A stretch of DNA of 12,382 nucleotides from positions 19,252-31,633 of the forward strand of contig CAAAJI010000665.1 of NCBI GenBank assembly GCA_900642245.1. The letters run 5' to 3'. The position numbers and the translations under genes were made by a program. Under the pieces are notes generated by a model. The model saw nothing but the letters and a program-made list of their open reading frames with translations, was not told the origin of the DNA and ran no database searches. This document shows positions 1-6,912 of the stretch, piece by piece; position 1 is the first letter of the stretch, and each line of letters starts with the position of its first letter. The stretch comes from Fragilaria radians (taxonomy: Eukaryota; Bacillariophyta; Fragilariophyceae; Fragilariales; Fragilariaceae).

Positions 1-157
1 TGAAAATTATGAAGTCTAATGTTTGTATCAAATCTTTTGGATCTTATTCAGTGTGACTTGATATGATTGGACAAATCATTCATCGTCATCATTTGTTGTC
101 GACGTGTGTACTATCCGCGAATTATTTAGATAGTGTTTCTCTTTCGTATCCATTTCT

Positions 158-475
158 TTACAACCTCCCTCGTGCCGCGATTCCTTCGATGGAATCTTTT
201 GGATACATCATGGCATCAAACAAATCATCCATGGGAGCCAAGACTGCCACATCCATATCCCAGTGTACTACAATGGGATGGTCAGTCAAGGTATAGGCAT
301 ATAATTTGATAAATTCTGCCGAGCCACAACAATTTTCTCCCTCCACATGTTGTTTGTACCAAAGTCCTTGAATTTCGTCAAGTTGTATGGGTGAAGGTTT
401 GATAAGTACTGTATATCCCAAATCCTGTAATAGGTTGCCATGAGTACGGCAAGTTTCATGAATGATTGCATACAT
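158..475 (-). pseudogene. Fragment of a GT8-like glycosyltransferase
   Basis: A 105-residue open stretch resembles the core of diatom GT8-like nucleotide-diphospho-sugar transferases, which move a sugar from a nucleotide donor, usually in the secretory pathway. Visible are a CCGSAEFIKLYAYTLTDHP block (residues 49-67) and HWDMDVAVLAPMDDLFDAM (71-89). DMD at 73-75 fits the metal-binding DxD motif and PMDDLFD is the conserved segment after it. The family is normally several hundred residues, so most of the protein is missing. The Met at 475 is only the first Met; an in-frame TAA at 500-502 closes the frame 8 codons upstream. After the stop at 158-160 I could not recover the acceptor-binding half in any frame. 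It may be a pseudogene or one exon of a split gene. The family call is from memory of conserved motifs, with no database search. Confidence 0.55.
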
Positions 476-502
476 TTGAAAATCATATTTAGAGACATTT
501 TA

Positions 503-1417
503 AACACACAACTGGCATGATAGAGAATAGTGGATAAGATATAAATGTTCACAACCTGAAGTGTAGCACACACAATTTCCTTGAACGTTTCACTCCACGT
601 GTACTTTCACCTTCCGCTCGGTAGTCAAGCACTTTTTCTCCAAGTGCAATGCACTAAGATTGACAATGCTGACCTACCTTGACAGAAAGATCAAGAAGAT
701 AATCCCCAACACAATGGGTTGTAAACAATAACAGCTTAATCATACAAAATTAAAGTAATGGATGTGTGCGTGTACCGGTGAAAGGGGATGTCCTGTACCG
801 TTAGTGCAAAGTAAATAGTAGTAGAATCAAAATATTCTCATATTTACTCATCTAGCTATGGATAGTTACAAGTAAACTATTCTGTTAAATATCTACCACA
901 CGCTTTACTTTTATAAATGATTCAATAGTTAAGCTTAGTGAAGATTAAATATTGTTTATGAATGGAAAGTGTCATTATAAAATCCAGCATCGGATCCAAT
1001 CTAGGACAGCTACAATAAAATTACTCTAAGGTAAATTTACATGAGCTTTCTTTGCTTGAGACTCTTACGTTTATTCATGCACATAATGAAATCATAACAC
1101 AATTGCTTATCAAATAAAATATTTGTAACTGGGAAATTTTTTGCTGATGTGCCTTGCTGAATAATGTGATTAAGGTAGTGTTGCTTAACTCTAAGATCCC
1201 ATTCCTGACTCACATCTACTTCATTATGACTGAACACTTTAGGCCTGTAGCATGTGTTCCCTTGTGTCTCAAGTGAAACTTGACATTACACTGTATGGTG
1301 AGGAATCCTTAATAATAAAAATAACAGGCTCCCTTGAATCAAGTGCACAAATGGTTTGACATTCAAATGTTGGTTTAATGCAGGCTTTACTCATTCTCCC
1401 CATCAAATCTTCCTATC
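503..1417. other. AT-rich intergenic stretch, no supported gene
   Basis: Only short, stop-rich frames occur here. A 66-codon minus-strand frame at 1037-1237 has no recognisable motif and no gene-like context. On the minus strand around 560-600 a short frame reads like protein (WSETFKEIVCATLQ) just upstream of the glycosyltransferase fragment. It could be a neighbouring exon, but no convincing intron joins them. No RNA gene, LTR or long repeat was seen. Confidence 0.5.
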
Positions 1418-1738
1418 TTATGTGATTTCATTATTCCCTCCCTTAGTCACTGCTATTGGATGTTTTGCTTGTAGAAATTTCATAGGACTAGGACTACATC
1501 GATCATTACGATCATCTCCCCTACTTTCAGAGTATTCCAGGACACAGATGCGTTCCCATGACTTATCAATACCTTCTTCATTCTTCAGAGCATGTAAAAA
1601 TCGAAAAGAATCAAAACTAATTAGAGATTTACATTCGATGAAGAACATGTGATATTCTTAACAGCCCAAAGCCTTACCTGTTCATATTTTTGAGTAAAAG
1701 ATAAATTCTCACGGCATTGTTCAGTAACACTGCATACT
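1418..1738 (-). other. Unassigned reading, possible two-exon gene remnant
   Basis: A 76-codon minus-strand frame (1418-1648) has balanced composition but no motif I recognise. Read backwards along the minus strand, CAG|GTAAGG (1680-1672) resembles a splice donor and TAATTAG ending at 1617 an acceptor. Removing these 61 nt keeps the frame and joins an upstream open stretch (YAVLLNNAVRIYLLLKNMN) to SFDSFRFLHALKNEE. The LLNNxxxIYLLL part faintly resembles TPR-like helices of a diatom-expanded family, but this is weak. The intron would be short for a diatom, no start codon is visible, and an opposite-strand frame (1356-1652) overlaps it. It may equally be chance. Confidence 0.15.
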
Positions 1739-1739
1739 G

Positions 1740-2036
1740 AAACTCTCCAAAGTTATACAGTTATACCGCCAAATTGCCTGTGAACATATTCACGTTATCT
1801 ATTAAACCCTTTGACTTTATTGAGCTTGATTAGACAATGCTTTATATCAAGAGACACACTAATTTACTTGACAACGTCAGCCGCTAGCAGTATGATATTC
1901 AAATTAGGTGTTTTAGCTTACAAAGGAAATTGGAAGCTCCGGTCATGAAGATGACAAGAGCAAAATTCGTATAGATGCTTCTCCTAATATTGTCAACGTC
2001 ACAATGAAATAAAAATGGTAGTATGCCATATTACTT
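1740..2036. other. Intergenic stretch, nothing recognised
   Basis: No frame of useful length, no motif and no repeat was found. The stretch ends immediately before the left copy of the direct repeat that flanks the first copia relic. Confidence 0.5.
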
Positions 2037-2066
2037 GTGTTGGAGAAGTACTGTAATCAGTTTAAT
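2037..2066 (+). repeat. Left copy of 30-bp direct repeat, candidate 5' LTR edge
   Basis: This 30-nt segment begins GTGTTGGAGAA and ends CAGTTTAAT. It matches 3951-3980 at 28 of 30 positions, and both differences are transitions. Looser similarity continues downstream: CATCAACAAAT here against CATCGACAAAT there, then AGAGAGAAAC against GGAGAGAAAC, so the repeat may be about 100 bp with small indels. Copia LTRs often start TGTTGGA, which would put the LTR edge at 2038. The two copies bracket the decayed copia coding region, as 5' and 3' LTRs would. The full LTR length and CA end cannot be fixed by eye. Confidence 0.5.
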
Positions 2067-2204
2067 TGTGAAGAAAAGGATATCAGCATGCAATGACATC
2101 AACAAATACAGGAAGACAAGAAAGAGAGAAACTGACCGTAGAGTCACAAAATCCAAAGAATTGCCGATTTCAGATAATCGATTAAGAATTCCAAGTCATG
2201 GGTA

Positions 2205-2618
2205 GAAATCTAGGTGCCAAGAGCAACCATTATGTGAGTAGAAGGGCTGGAATACACAAAACCATCACCCAAACTGTCAAATAGAGTTCAAAATATTGAA
2301 ACCGAGGCAATGAAACAGCACATGCCTTCACGAAGCGAGGTCATCAAAGTGAAACAAAGGACACTGACACCAGATAACTAAATCAGAGTGACTGAAATTG
2401 AATGAGAGACAGAATGAATGTCAAATAAACTTGCCAAAATCAACAAGGAAAAGGAAAACCTACAAGACCACCCAACAAGCAGCTGACTGCAACAACACAG
2501 ATTTCTTAATCAAATACTTGATATTTCCTCATTACCTGAAACTTTGATCAAATATGAAGTGGAGCAGCACAAGCCAAGTCTGAGAGCAGAATACAAAATG
2601 GTGGCGTAAATTGAGAAT
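2205..2618 (+). other. Hydrophilic stop-broken stretch, likely copia linker relic
   Basis: One plus-strand frame gives mostly polar sequence interrupted by scattered stops (for example EYTKPSPKLSNR, KQHMPSRSEVIKVKQR, EVEQHKPSLRAEYKMV). It runs without a break in style into the reverse transcriptase relic that follows. Position and composition suit the low-conservation linker between integrase and RT in a copia polyprotein. No Gag zinc knuckle (CX2CX4HX4C) and no integrase DDE segment could be found, so the 5' half of the element is missing or unrecognisable. Confidence 0.35.
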
Positions 2619-3881
2619 ATGCAGTTTCAAACTGAATTCAAGGCAGAGTTTGGCATCTACATGATAATAAAACAGTGCCTGGAAATGCATACATCCAATG
2701 CCTATGTATTCCTACAGATCAAGAACAAGATCCGGAAAGCAGATAGTACCACCAAGCCGATTGAATCTTCATTAAGAACATTTAGTCGCACAAACCATGA
2801 AAAGAAAGAGTATACAAAAGTATCTCAATTTATGATTGCACACATAGTGCATAAATTAAACCATCTAATCCTACAGCAGAAGAATCAGTGTGCATTCATG
2901 GAAGCATTTGGACTTAACAATGGGTTAAAATACTTTGGTGAAAAGGTTATGATGCTGCAGTTGAAGAAATTAAGCAGTTACATGATAGACAGGCCTTCAA
3001 ACCAATTCAAGTTATCGATATGTCACAAATTGAGAACCAGAGAGCAATAAAGAGCCTCATATTTCTAAGTGAAAAGAGTGATTGGGTATTTAAGGCAAGA
3101 GCATGTGCAAATGAAAGCATTCAGATAGAATATATAAACAAAGAGGATACAACAAGTCCCACCGCATCAATAGAATCTATTTTTAATTACAGCAGCTAAT
3201 GACGCAAAGGGAAACCGTGATATTATGACAGAAGCTATCCCAAATGTTTTTTTCCAAACAGATATGGATACAAATAATAATGAGAATGTAATAATGAAGA
3301 TCAGAGGATCACTAATGGACATTCTAGTATCAATAGATCCTACAGCATATCAGAAATATGTAACCAATAATGGGAATCAAAAGGTATTGTATGTACTGTT
3401 ATTCAAGGAAGTATGACTTTACAAGCAGCATTATTGTTCTTTAAGAAATTCAAAAAAGAGCTGGAAAGTATTGGCTTTAAAATCGATCCCTACGATACTT
3501 TTGTGGCAAACAGAATAGTAAGCAAGAAAACAGCACACAGTAACATGGCATGTAGACAATTTAAAGTCTGGTCATTAAGATTCAGGATTGAATGACGAGT
3601 TCTATACATGGCTAGAAGAGAAGAATTATGGAAATCCATCAATTGCAAAAGTAAAGGCAAAAACAGGTAAGACCCATGATTATCTAGCAATGAAACTGGA
3701 TTTCACAACAGGTGGAAAAGTCAGAGTGGATATGATGTAATTTCGAAAATTTTATGATCAAAGTTATTCCTGCAGTGTGATTAAAAGATATAATTTGAGC
3801 TCAATGAATGGCAAGATGAGTTCAAGCAAGAGAACCCGACATTTCAATATAAAGTATTTCCACATCACAGATAGCCAGTAA
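2619..3881 (+). pseudogene. Decayed Ty1/copia polyprotein, RT fused by deletion to RNase H
   Basis: This is a relic of the reverse transcriptase and RNase H part of a copia retrotransposon polyprotein, of a type common in diatoms. Read with frame changes, it shows LKYFGEKGYDAAVEEIKQLH, then SLIFLSEKSDWVFKARACAN, INKEDTTSPTASIESIF, IPNVFFQTDMD, VIMKIRGSLMDILVSIDPTA, LQAALLFFKKFKKELESIGF, TVTWHVDNLKSGH and THDYLAMKLDFTTGGKVRVD. Frame changes lie near 2942 (loss of one A), 3185 (extra A), about 3412 and about 3528 (extra A). Stops include TAA after SGH and after VDMM. The catalytic pair of WHVDD is WHVDN (GAT to AAT at 3558-3560). After VDMM (about 3739) the reading resumes near 3815 with MSSSKRTRHFNIKYFHITD, which belongs to the far end of RNase H, so several hundred codons are deleted. 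It is inactive. Gag and integrase are not recognisable. Confidence 0.9.
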
Positions 3882-3950
3882 CAGGTGCAAAGTTGACAAA
3901 GTGCAGGAAAGAAGTATTGAATATATATTGCAGTTGGCCATCGCAGGAGC

Positions 3951-3980
3951 GTGTTGGAGAAATACTGCAATCAGTTTAAT
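3951..3980 (+). repeat. Right copy of 30-bp direct repeat, candidate 3' LTR start
   Basis: This copy matches 2037-2066 at 28 of 30 positions. It sits about 70 nt after the RNase H relic and is preceded by GCAGGAGC, which has the look of a worn polypurine tract. TG at 3952 would then begin the 3' LTR. The order RT, RNase H, purine tract, repeat fits a copia 3' end. One frame through the repeat is also open for over 30 codons (VLEKYCNQFN onward), so a shared coding segment rather than an LTR remains possible. Confidence 0.5.
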
Positions 3981-4210
3981 CGAAATTTCTTTATTTTGCA
4001 TCAGAATCCGATTTCATCGACAAATGCCGGGAGAGAAACGGACGTTTGAAAAAAATTTTTAGGAACAAGTATCTCGCTAGGACAACCTTTGACGGAGTTA
4101 TTGAACATCGAGGCACACCTAGGAAGTAGCAGACCAGAGAAGTCCGTCCAACATCTACCTTGAATTTTACGTTTGGTTTGGTGAATTTAAGACTATTTTT
4201 CTTCGGCATT
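3981..4210 (+). other. Probable LTR body or retroelement 3' tail
   Basis: One plus-strand frame from about 3940 to 4157 runs some 70 codons with a single TGA (ILHQNPISSTNAGRETDV, then KKFLGTSISLGQPLTELLNI), suggesting either worn coding sequence or LTR body. I could not assign it to a domain. It ends at a purine tract at 4211. Confidence 0.3.
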
Positions 4211-4220
4211 AGGGGGAGCG
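4211..4220 (+). other. Candidate polypurine tract
   Basis: AGGGGGAGCG is immediately followed by TGATCTATTTG. In copia elements the plus-strand primer tract directly precedes the TG that starts the 3' LTR, and a run of this form is typical. It parallels GCAGGAGCG before TGTTGG at 3952. It suggests that a second element, or a second LTR, begins here. Confidence 0.4.
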
Positions 4221-4455
4221 TGATCTATTTGTGTGACATGAATCACATTTTGAGATATTTTTTGACCGTTATAAGAGATGATGTCATAGCCTATTTGCAG
4301 CAAATGAAGATCGGAGTTTTGACAATCCTTACAAAAATTTAATATTCATTACTCAGGCGTATCATTGCTAAACTACTATTCGTAACAATTCATACAAACA
4401 GCATCCTCCGTCCCCGTGTTGGTTTCACCACGCAGAGTCTGGGAGTGAGGTGAGA
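4221..4455 (+). repeat. Candidate 3' LTR (solo or truncated)
   Basis: The stretch starts TG right after the purine tract and holds the short palindromes expected of regulatory LTR DNA: TGTGA and TCACA arms near 4231-4246, and a perfect 13-nt palindrome ATTTGC-A-GCAAAT at 4293-4305. No second copy exists in the window, so the right edge is a guess and the LTR identity is inferred from the tract alone. Confidence 0.25.
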
Positions 4456-5163
4456 TCAACTTTCTATCATTTATTGTTCTTTGAGCAATTCGTTTATAGT
4501 CGCATCTCATTGCAGAAAATCTCCAATATACCATAGTTTAACACGATAACACAAGCTACGTTACACTCAACAAACATATTCAGAATATATTCACCATTTT
4601 TTACTTCAGAAAACCGAAAATACCAATGACAAAACTACTAATTGCAATGGTACCGGATATCCTGTTACAGTTTAAACTTAAATCTAGAAAGCAACCCTGA
4701 CGAGCAGCAAATTAGAAAGGTCTCAACTTCGCTGAAGGCCTTGTTGCCCTTTTCTCTATTATTTCTTGCCGAATCCTTGTTTTGCTATTCGTATTTTTGA
4801 TTCATTCCAGTGCGGTATTCGTACGAAGTCTTTCTCTATAATCATGAGTCACCTTCACATTCTACGTCGCTTAATGTGATTTGTTAAAAAAGAGGTTCTG
4901 TTTCAAAGTAATCCATCCAAATTTCCAAATTTCCTTTCATCATTCGGTTTGCAATAATTTTAACCTCAACTTTCATAATAATACACTAACTCGATAGAGA
5001 GAGCATAAGCATGCGAGAGGTCAAATATCAAATACGAGATATGGCGATACAACTTTTTTTCATTCTGATCTTGTATACTACATCTCTAAGACCTCGTTGG
5101 ACTTCGAACATTAATACTTGATTGAGTAAAGCATAATATTATAAAATTCAGTTTCTTTCCAGC
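4456..5163. other. Intergenic region upstream of the secreted-protein gene
   Basis: No coding sequence was found on either strand. The promoter of the gene at 5164 should lie here. CACATT and AATGTG arms flank an ACGT core near 4856-4878, and ACGT cores are bZIP-type sites, but function is unproven. Directly before the start codon, TTTCTTTCCAGC (5152-5163) looks like a pyrimidine tract with a CAG splice acceptor, so a 5'-UTR intron is possible. No clear GTAAGT donor was found upstream. A TATAAAA at 5140-5146 is too close to the ATG to place a normal transcription start. Confidence 0.4.
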
Positions 5164-6432
5164 ATGAAGCTTATTGTTACTTTTGCTATTGTGCAGCTCG
5201 TTGCAGCAAGCAGAATTAAAGGCCTCGTCGACAAACACTTTTCCTTAGACACTTTCGATCGCGCACTCCAGACGGTGGACTGTTCCTTACCTGAAAATGC
5301 ATCTGACCCTCTCTGCATTTCGAAAGGCAAGGGTATGAGTATGAGGCATCCTGTAAAGCATTCTGCTTGGCCAGCGCATCATGCATCGATTAAGCCTGTT
5401 ACTAGTCCCACCAAGAATCCAACCAAGAAACGTGCCAATGCACGTACCAACTCACCTACCAAGACACCTACCAAGACACCTACCAAGACGCCTACCAAGA
5501 CACCTACCAAGACACCTACGAAGACACCTACCAAGACGCCTACCAAGACACCTACATTAACCGCACCTTCCGTGCCTACAGCCACTGGTCCAGGAAGTCC
5601 GGGTGCCATGGGTCAAACTCCTGGTCCTACTACCTCATCTCCTGTCGCCCCTCCTACTTCGCCTCCTACACCACCTCCAACCCCCCCTCCCACTCCGCCA
5701 CCTACAGGGGGACCCAACCCCTTCCCCACTCCTGCACCATCCCCGAATCCAAGTGATGTTCCTACAAGGAAAACTCCACCACCAACTTTGCAACCTAATA
5801 CCACGCCTACTCTTGCACCAACTTCATCTCCTCTTACAGCACCATCTCCAGCCCCTACCACAAAGCCAACATTTGCTAATCCAACTAAATCTCCATTCCC
5901 GTCTAAAACTCCCACTGATTCTCCATACCCTTCTCCCTCCCCTTCTAACACCCCTACTGACACACTGCCATCTTCAACACCAACCGAATCACCAGAGCCT
6001 ACTCCGTCTCCTTCAGGGTTTAACCCTACGCTTTTCCCAACTCTCACGGCAGGGCCCTCAAAAACTCCAACAGACTCGCCTTTCCCAACTCCTTCACCTT
6101 CCAATACTCCTACAAAGAAGTCCTCACAATCGCCTTCGAAATCCCTAAGACCATCCGTGAATCCAACAGATTCTCCTAACCCAACACCTTCGCCTTCGAA
6201 TCGCCCCTCGTCAACTCTTAGTCCAACCACGAAATCGAACAAGCCTTCAGCCGTTCCTACACTATCGCAGGAACCGTCACTCTCCAACGTACCTTCGGCC
6301 ACTAACTTTCCCTCCGAGACTCCCTCTCTCTCAGACGAACCTTCGGCTACTGCGTTTCCATCAGAGTCGCCTTCACTCTCCGATGCGCCTTCCGTTACAA
6401 GTTTCCCATCTGCATTACCCACTAAGAAATAA
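5164..6432 (+). CDS. Secreted Pro/Thr/Ser-rich repeat protein
   Basis: This encodes 422 residues, uninterrupted from ATG to TAA, with no upstream in-frame alternative needed. Residues 1-16 (MKLIVTFAIVQLVAAS) form a short signal peptide. A small mature N-terminal part (about 17-75) holds Cys40 and Cys51, an N-glycosylation sequon at N45, and a His/Lys-rich patch. The rest is disordered and in blocks: eight perfect PTKT tetrapeptides (98-129), a PPTPPPTPPPT run (163-181), four copies of PT(D/E)SPxPxPSPS (starting 250, 273, 302 and 334), and three 16-residue PSLSxxPSxTxFPSxx units (371-418), ending PTKK. There is no membrane anchor or globular domain. Such proteins in diatoms are exported and heavily modified on Ser/Thr; a wall, mucilage or adhesive role is an inference. 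The Lys-rich repeats recall silaffin-like proteins only in general composition. No close relative was identified. Confidence 0.85.
   Translation: MKLIVTFAIVQLVAASRIKGLVDKHFSLDTFDRALQTVDCSLPENASDPLCISKGKGMSMRHPVKHSAWPAHHASIKPVTSPTKNPTKKRANARTNSPTKTPTKTPTKTPTKTPTKTPTKTPTKTPTKTPTLTAPSVPTATGPGSPGAMGQTPGPTTSSPVAPPTSPPTPPPTPPPTPPPTGGPNPFPTPAPSPNPSDVPTRKTPPPTLQPNTTPTLAPTSSPLTAPSPAPTTKPTFANPTKSPFPSKTPTDSPYPSPSPSNTPTDTLPSSTPTESPEPTPSPSGFNPTLFPTLTAGPSKTPTDSPFPTPSPSNTPTKKSSQSPSKSLRPSVNPTDSPNPTPSPSNRPSSTLSPTTKSNKPSAVPTLSQEPSLSNVPSATNFPSETPSLSDEPSATAFPSESPSLSDAPSVTSFPSALPTKK
5455..5550 (+). repeat. Eight 12-bp units encoding PTKT
   Basis: Eight perfectly phased 12-bp units follow CCTACCAAGACA. Differences are confined to third positions (ACA/ACG and one ACG for ACC), so all units encode PTKT. 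Such near-identical arrays usually expand and contract by slippage or unequal exchange, and copy number is likely to vary between strains. PTK-containing sequence begins earlier, around residue 82, in less regular form. Confidence 0.9.
6274..6417 (+). repeat. Three 48-bp units encoding PSLSxxPSxTxFPSxx
   Basis: Three head-to-tail 48-bp units encode PSLSNVPSATNFPSET, PSLSDEPSATAFPSES and PSLSDAPSVTSFPSAL. The protein is better conserved than the DNA: codons for the same Ser and Pro residues differ between units. This suggests older duplications kept under selection for the amino-acid pattern. The array ends four codons before the stop. Confidence 0.85.
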
Positions 6433-6433
6433 A
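6428..6433 (+). terminator. AATAAA overlapping the stop codon
   Basis: The sequence AAATAAAG spans the TAA stop of the secreted-protein gene and contains a perfect AATAAA at 6428-6433. If used, cleavage would fall some 10-30 nt later and give a very short 3' UTR, ending just before the first downstream hairpin. Stramenopiles do not depend strictly on AATAAA, so this may be coincidence. Confidence 0.25.
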
Positions 6434-6468
6434 GAGTCGAATCTGGTTCTTTCCTTTCGTCAATCGGC

Positions 6469-6488
6469 CAAAATAGTCATCTATTTTG
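6469..6488. repeat. Hairpin 1 downstream of the secreted-protein gene
   Basis: Arms CAAAATAG and CTATTTTG form a perfect 8-bp stem around a TCAT loop, 37 nt after the stop codon. The flank reads CGGC before the stem. It shares CCAAAATAGTCATC with hairpin 3, showing a common origin or shared motif. Confidence 0.6.
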
Positions 6489-6567
6489 ATGTAATGTAAC
6501 ACACTTAGCTTCTCCCAAACAATTCTATATTTTACCCCCATCACTTAAAAGCAAAAATGACGACGAC

Positions 6568-6591
6568 CAAAATTGTCAAAACACAATTTTG
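6568..6591. repeat. Hairpin 2 downstream of the secreted-protein gene
   Basis: Arms CAAAATTGT and ACAATTTTG form a perfect 9-bp stem with a CAAAAC loop. It is preceded by CGAC and followed by AGAA, the same flanks as hairpin 3. Confidence 0.6.
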
Positions 6592-6696
6592 AGAAACTTA
6601 ATCTATATTTCCCCATATACAATGAAGAATGGGAGAAACATTACCCAATTCATTTCCAACTTGCCCAAATATTGAACTATAAAACCCGAAATCGAC

Positions 6697-6716
6697 CAAA
6701 TAGTCATCACTATTTG
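6697..6716. repeat. Hairpin 3 downstream of the secreted-protein gene
   Basis: Arms CAAATAG and CTATTTG form a perfect 7-bp stem with a TCATCA loop, preceded by CGAC and followed by AGAA. It resembles hairpin 1 in stem and loop and hairpin 2 in flanks. Confidence 0.6.
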
Positions 6717-6891
6717 AGAATTATATACAAACCCAAACTCGCGAATAACATTTAAAATAACCCAGATTTACATCCGTGATTCCCCCCTATGGCTAGTTTG
6801 TTATGAATTGAAATCCTTAATCATATCTGTTGATGAGTTTGTTGCTAAGTTGTCTGATACCGAGAAAATGTGACACATCAATAGTACTGCC

Positions 6892-6912
6892 GCTTGACAA
6901 GGATTGTCAAGC
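6892..6912. repeat. Perfect 9-bp hairpin with 3-nt loop
   Basis: Arms GCTTGACAA and TTGTCAAGC surround GGA. It stands alone, with no T-run after it and no gene ending nearby. A similar TTGTC...GACAA inverted pair occurs at 9397-9415. Confidence 0.5.

Noticed and set aside
63..296. 77-codon plus-strand frame
   Set aside because: It overlaps the glycosyltransferase fragment on the opposite strand and has no motif.
286..573. 95-codon minus-strand frame overlapping the glycosyltransferase fragment
   Set aside because: It lies in another frame of the same DNA and shows no family motif, whereas the overlapping frame has the DxD core.
3490..4209. Three minus-strand frames (3490-3690, 3764-3970, 3991-4209)
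   Set aside because: They lie opposite the copia relic and its 3' end and show no recognisable domain.
5140..5146. TATAAAA as a TATA box for the gene at 5164
   Set aside because: It is only about 18-24 nt before the ATG, so a normal start 25-30 nt downstream would fall at or inside the coding sequence.
5379..5609. Antisense frame with GVLVGVLVGV repeats resembling a membrane protein
   Set aside because: It is the reverse reading of the PTKT array; the hydrophobic look follows from the repeat.
5603..6148. 181-codon plus-strand frame, Leu/Pro/His-rich
   Set aside because: It is the shifted frame of the same low-complexity repeats; the in-frame gene has a signal peptide and coherent repeat units.
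5613..6422. 269-codon antisense open frame opposite the secreted-protein gene, rich in Gly, Val and Glu
   Set aside because: It is a by-product of repetitive Pro/Thr/Ser codons on the plus strand, which rarely give stops in antisense. It has no signal, motif or independent context.
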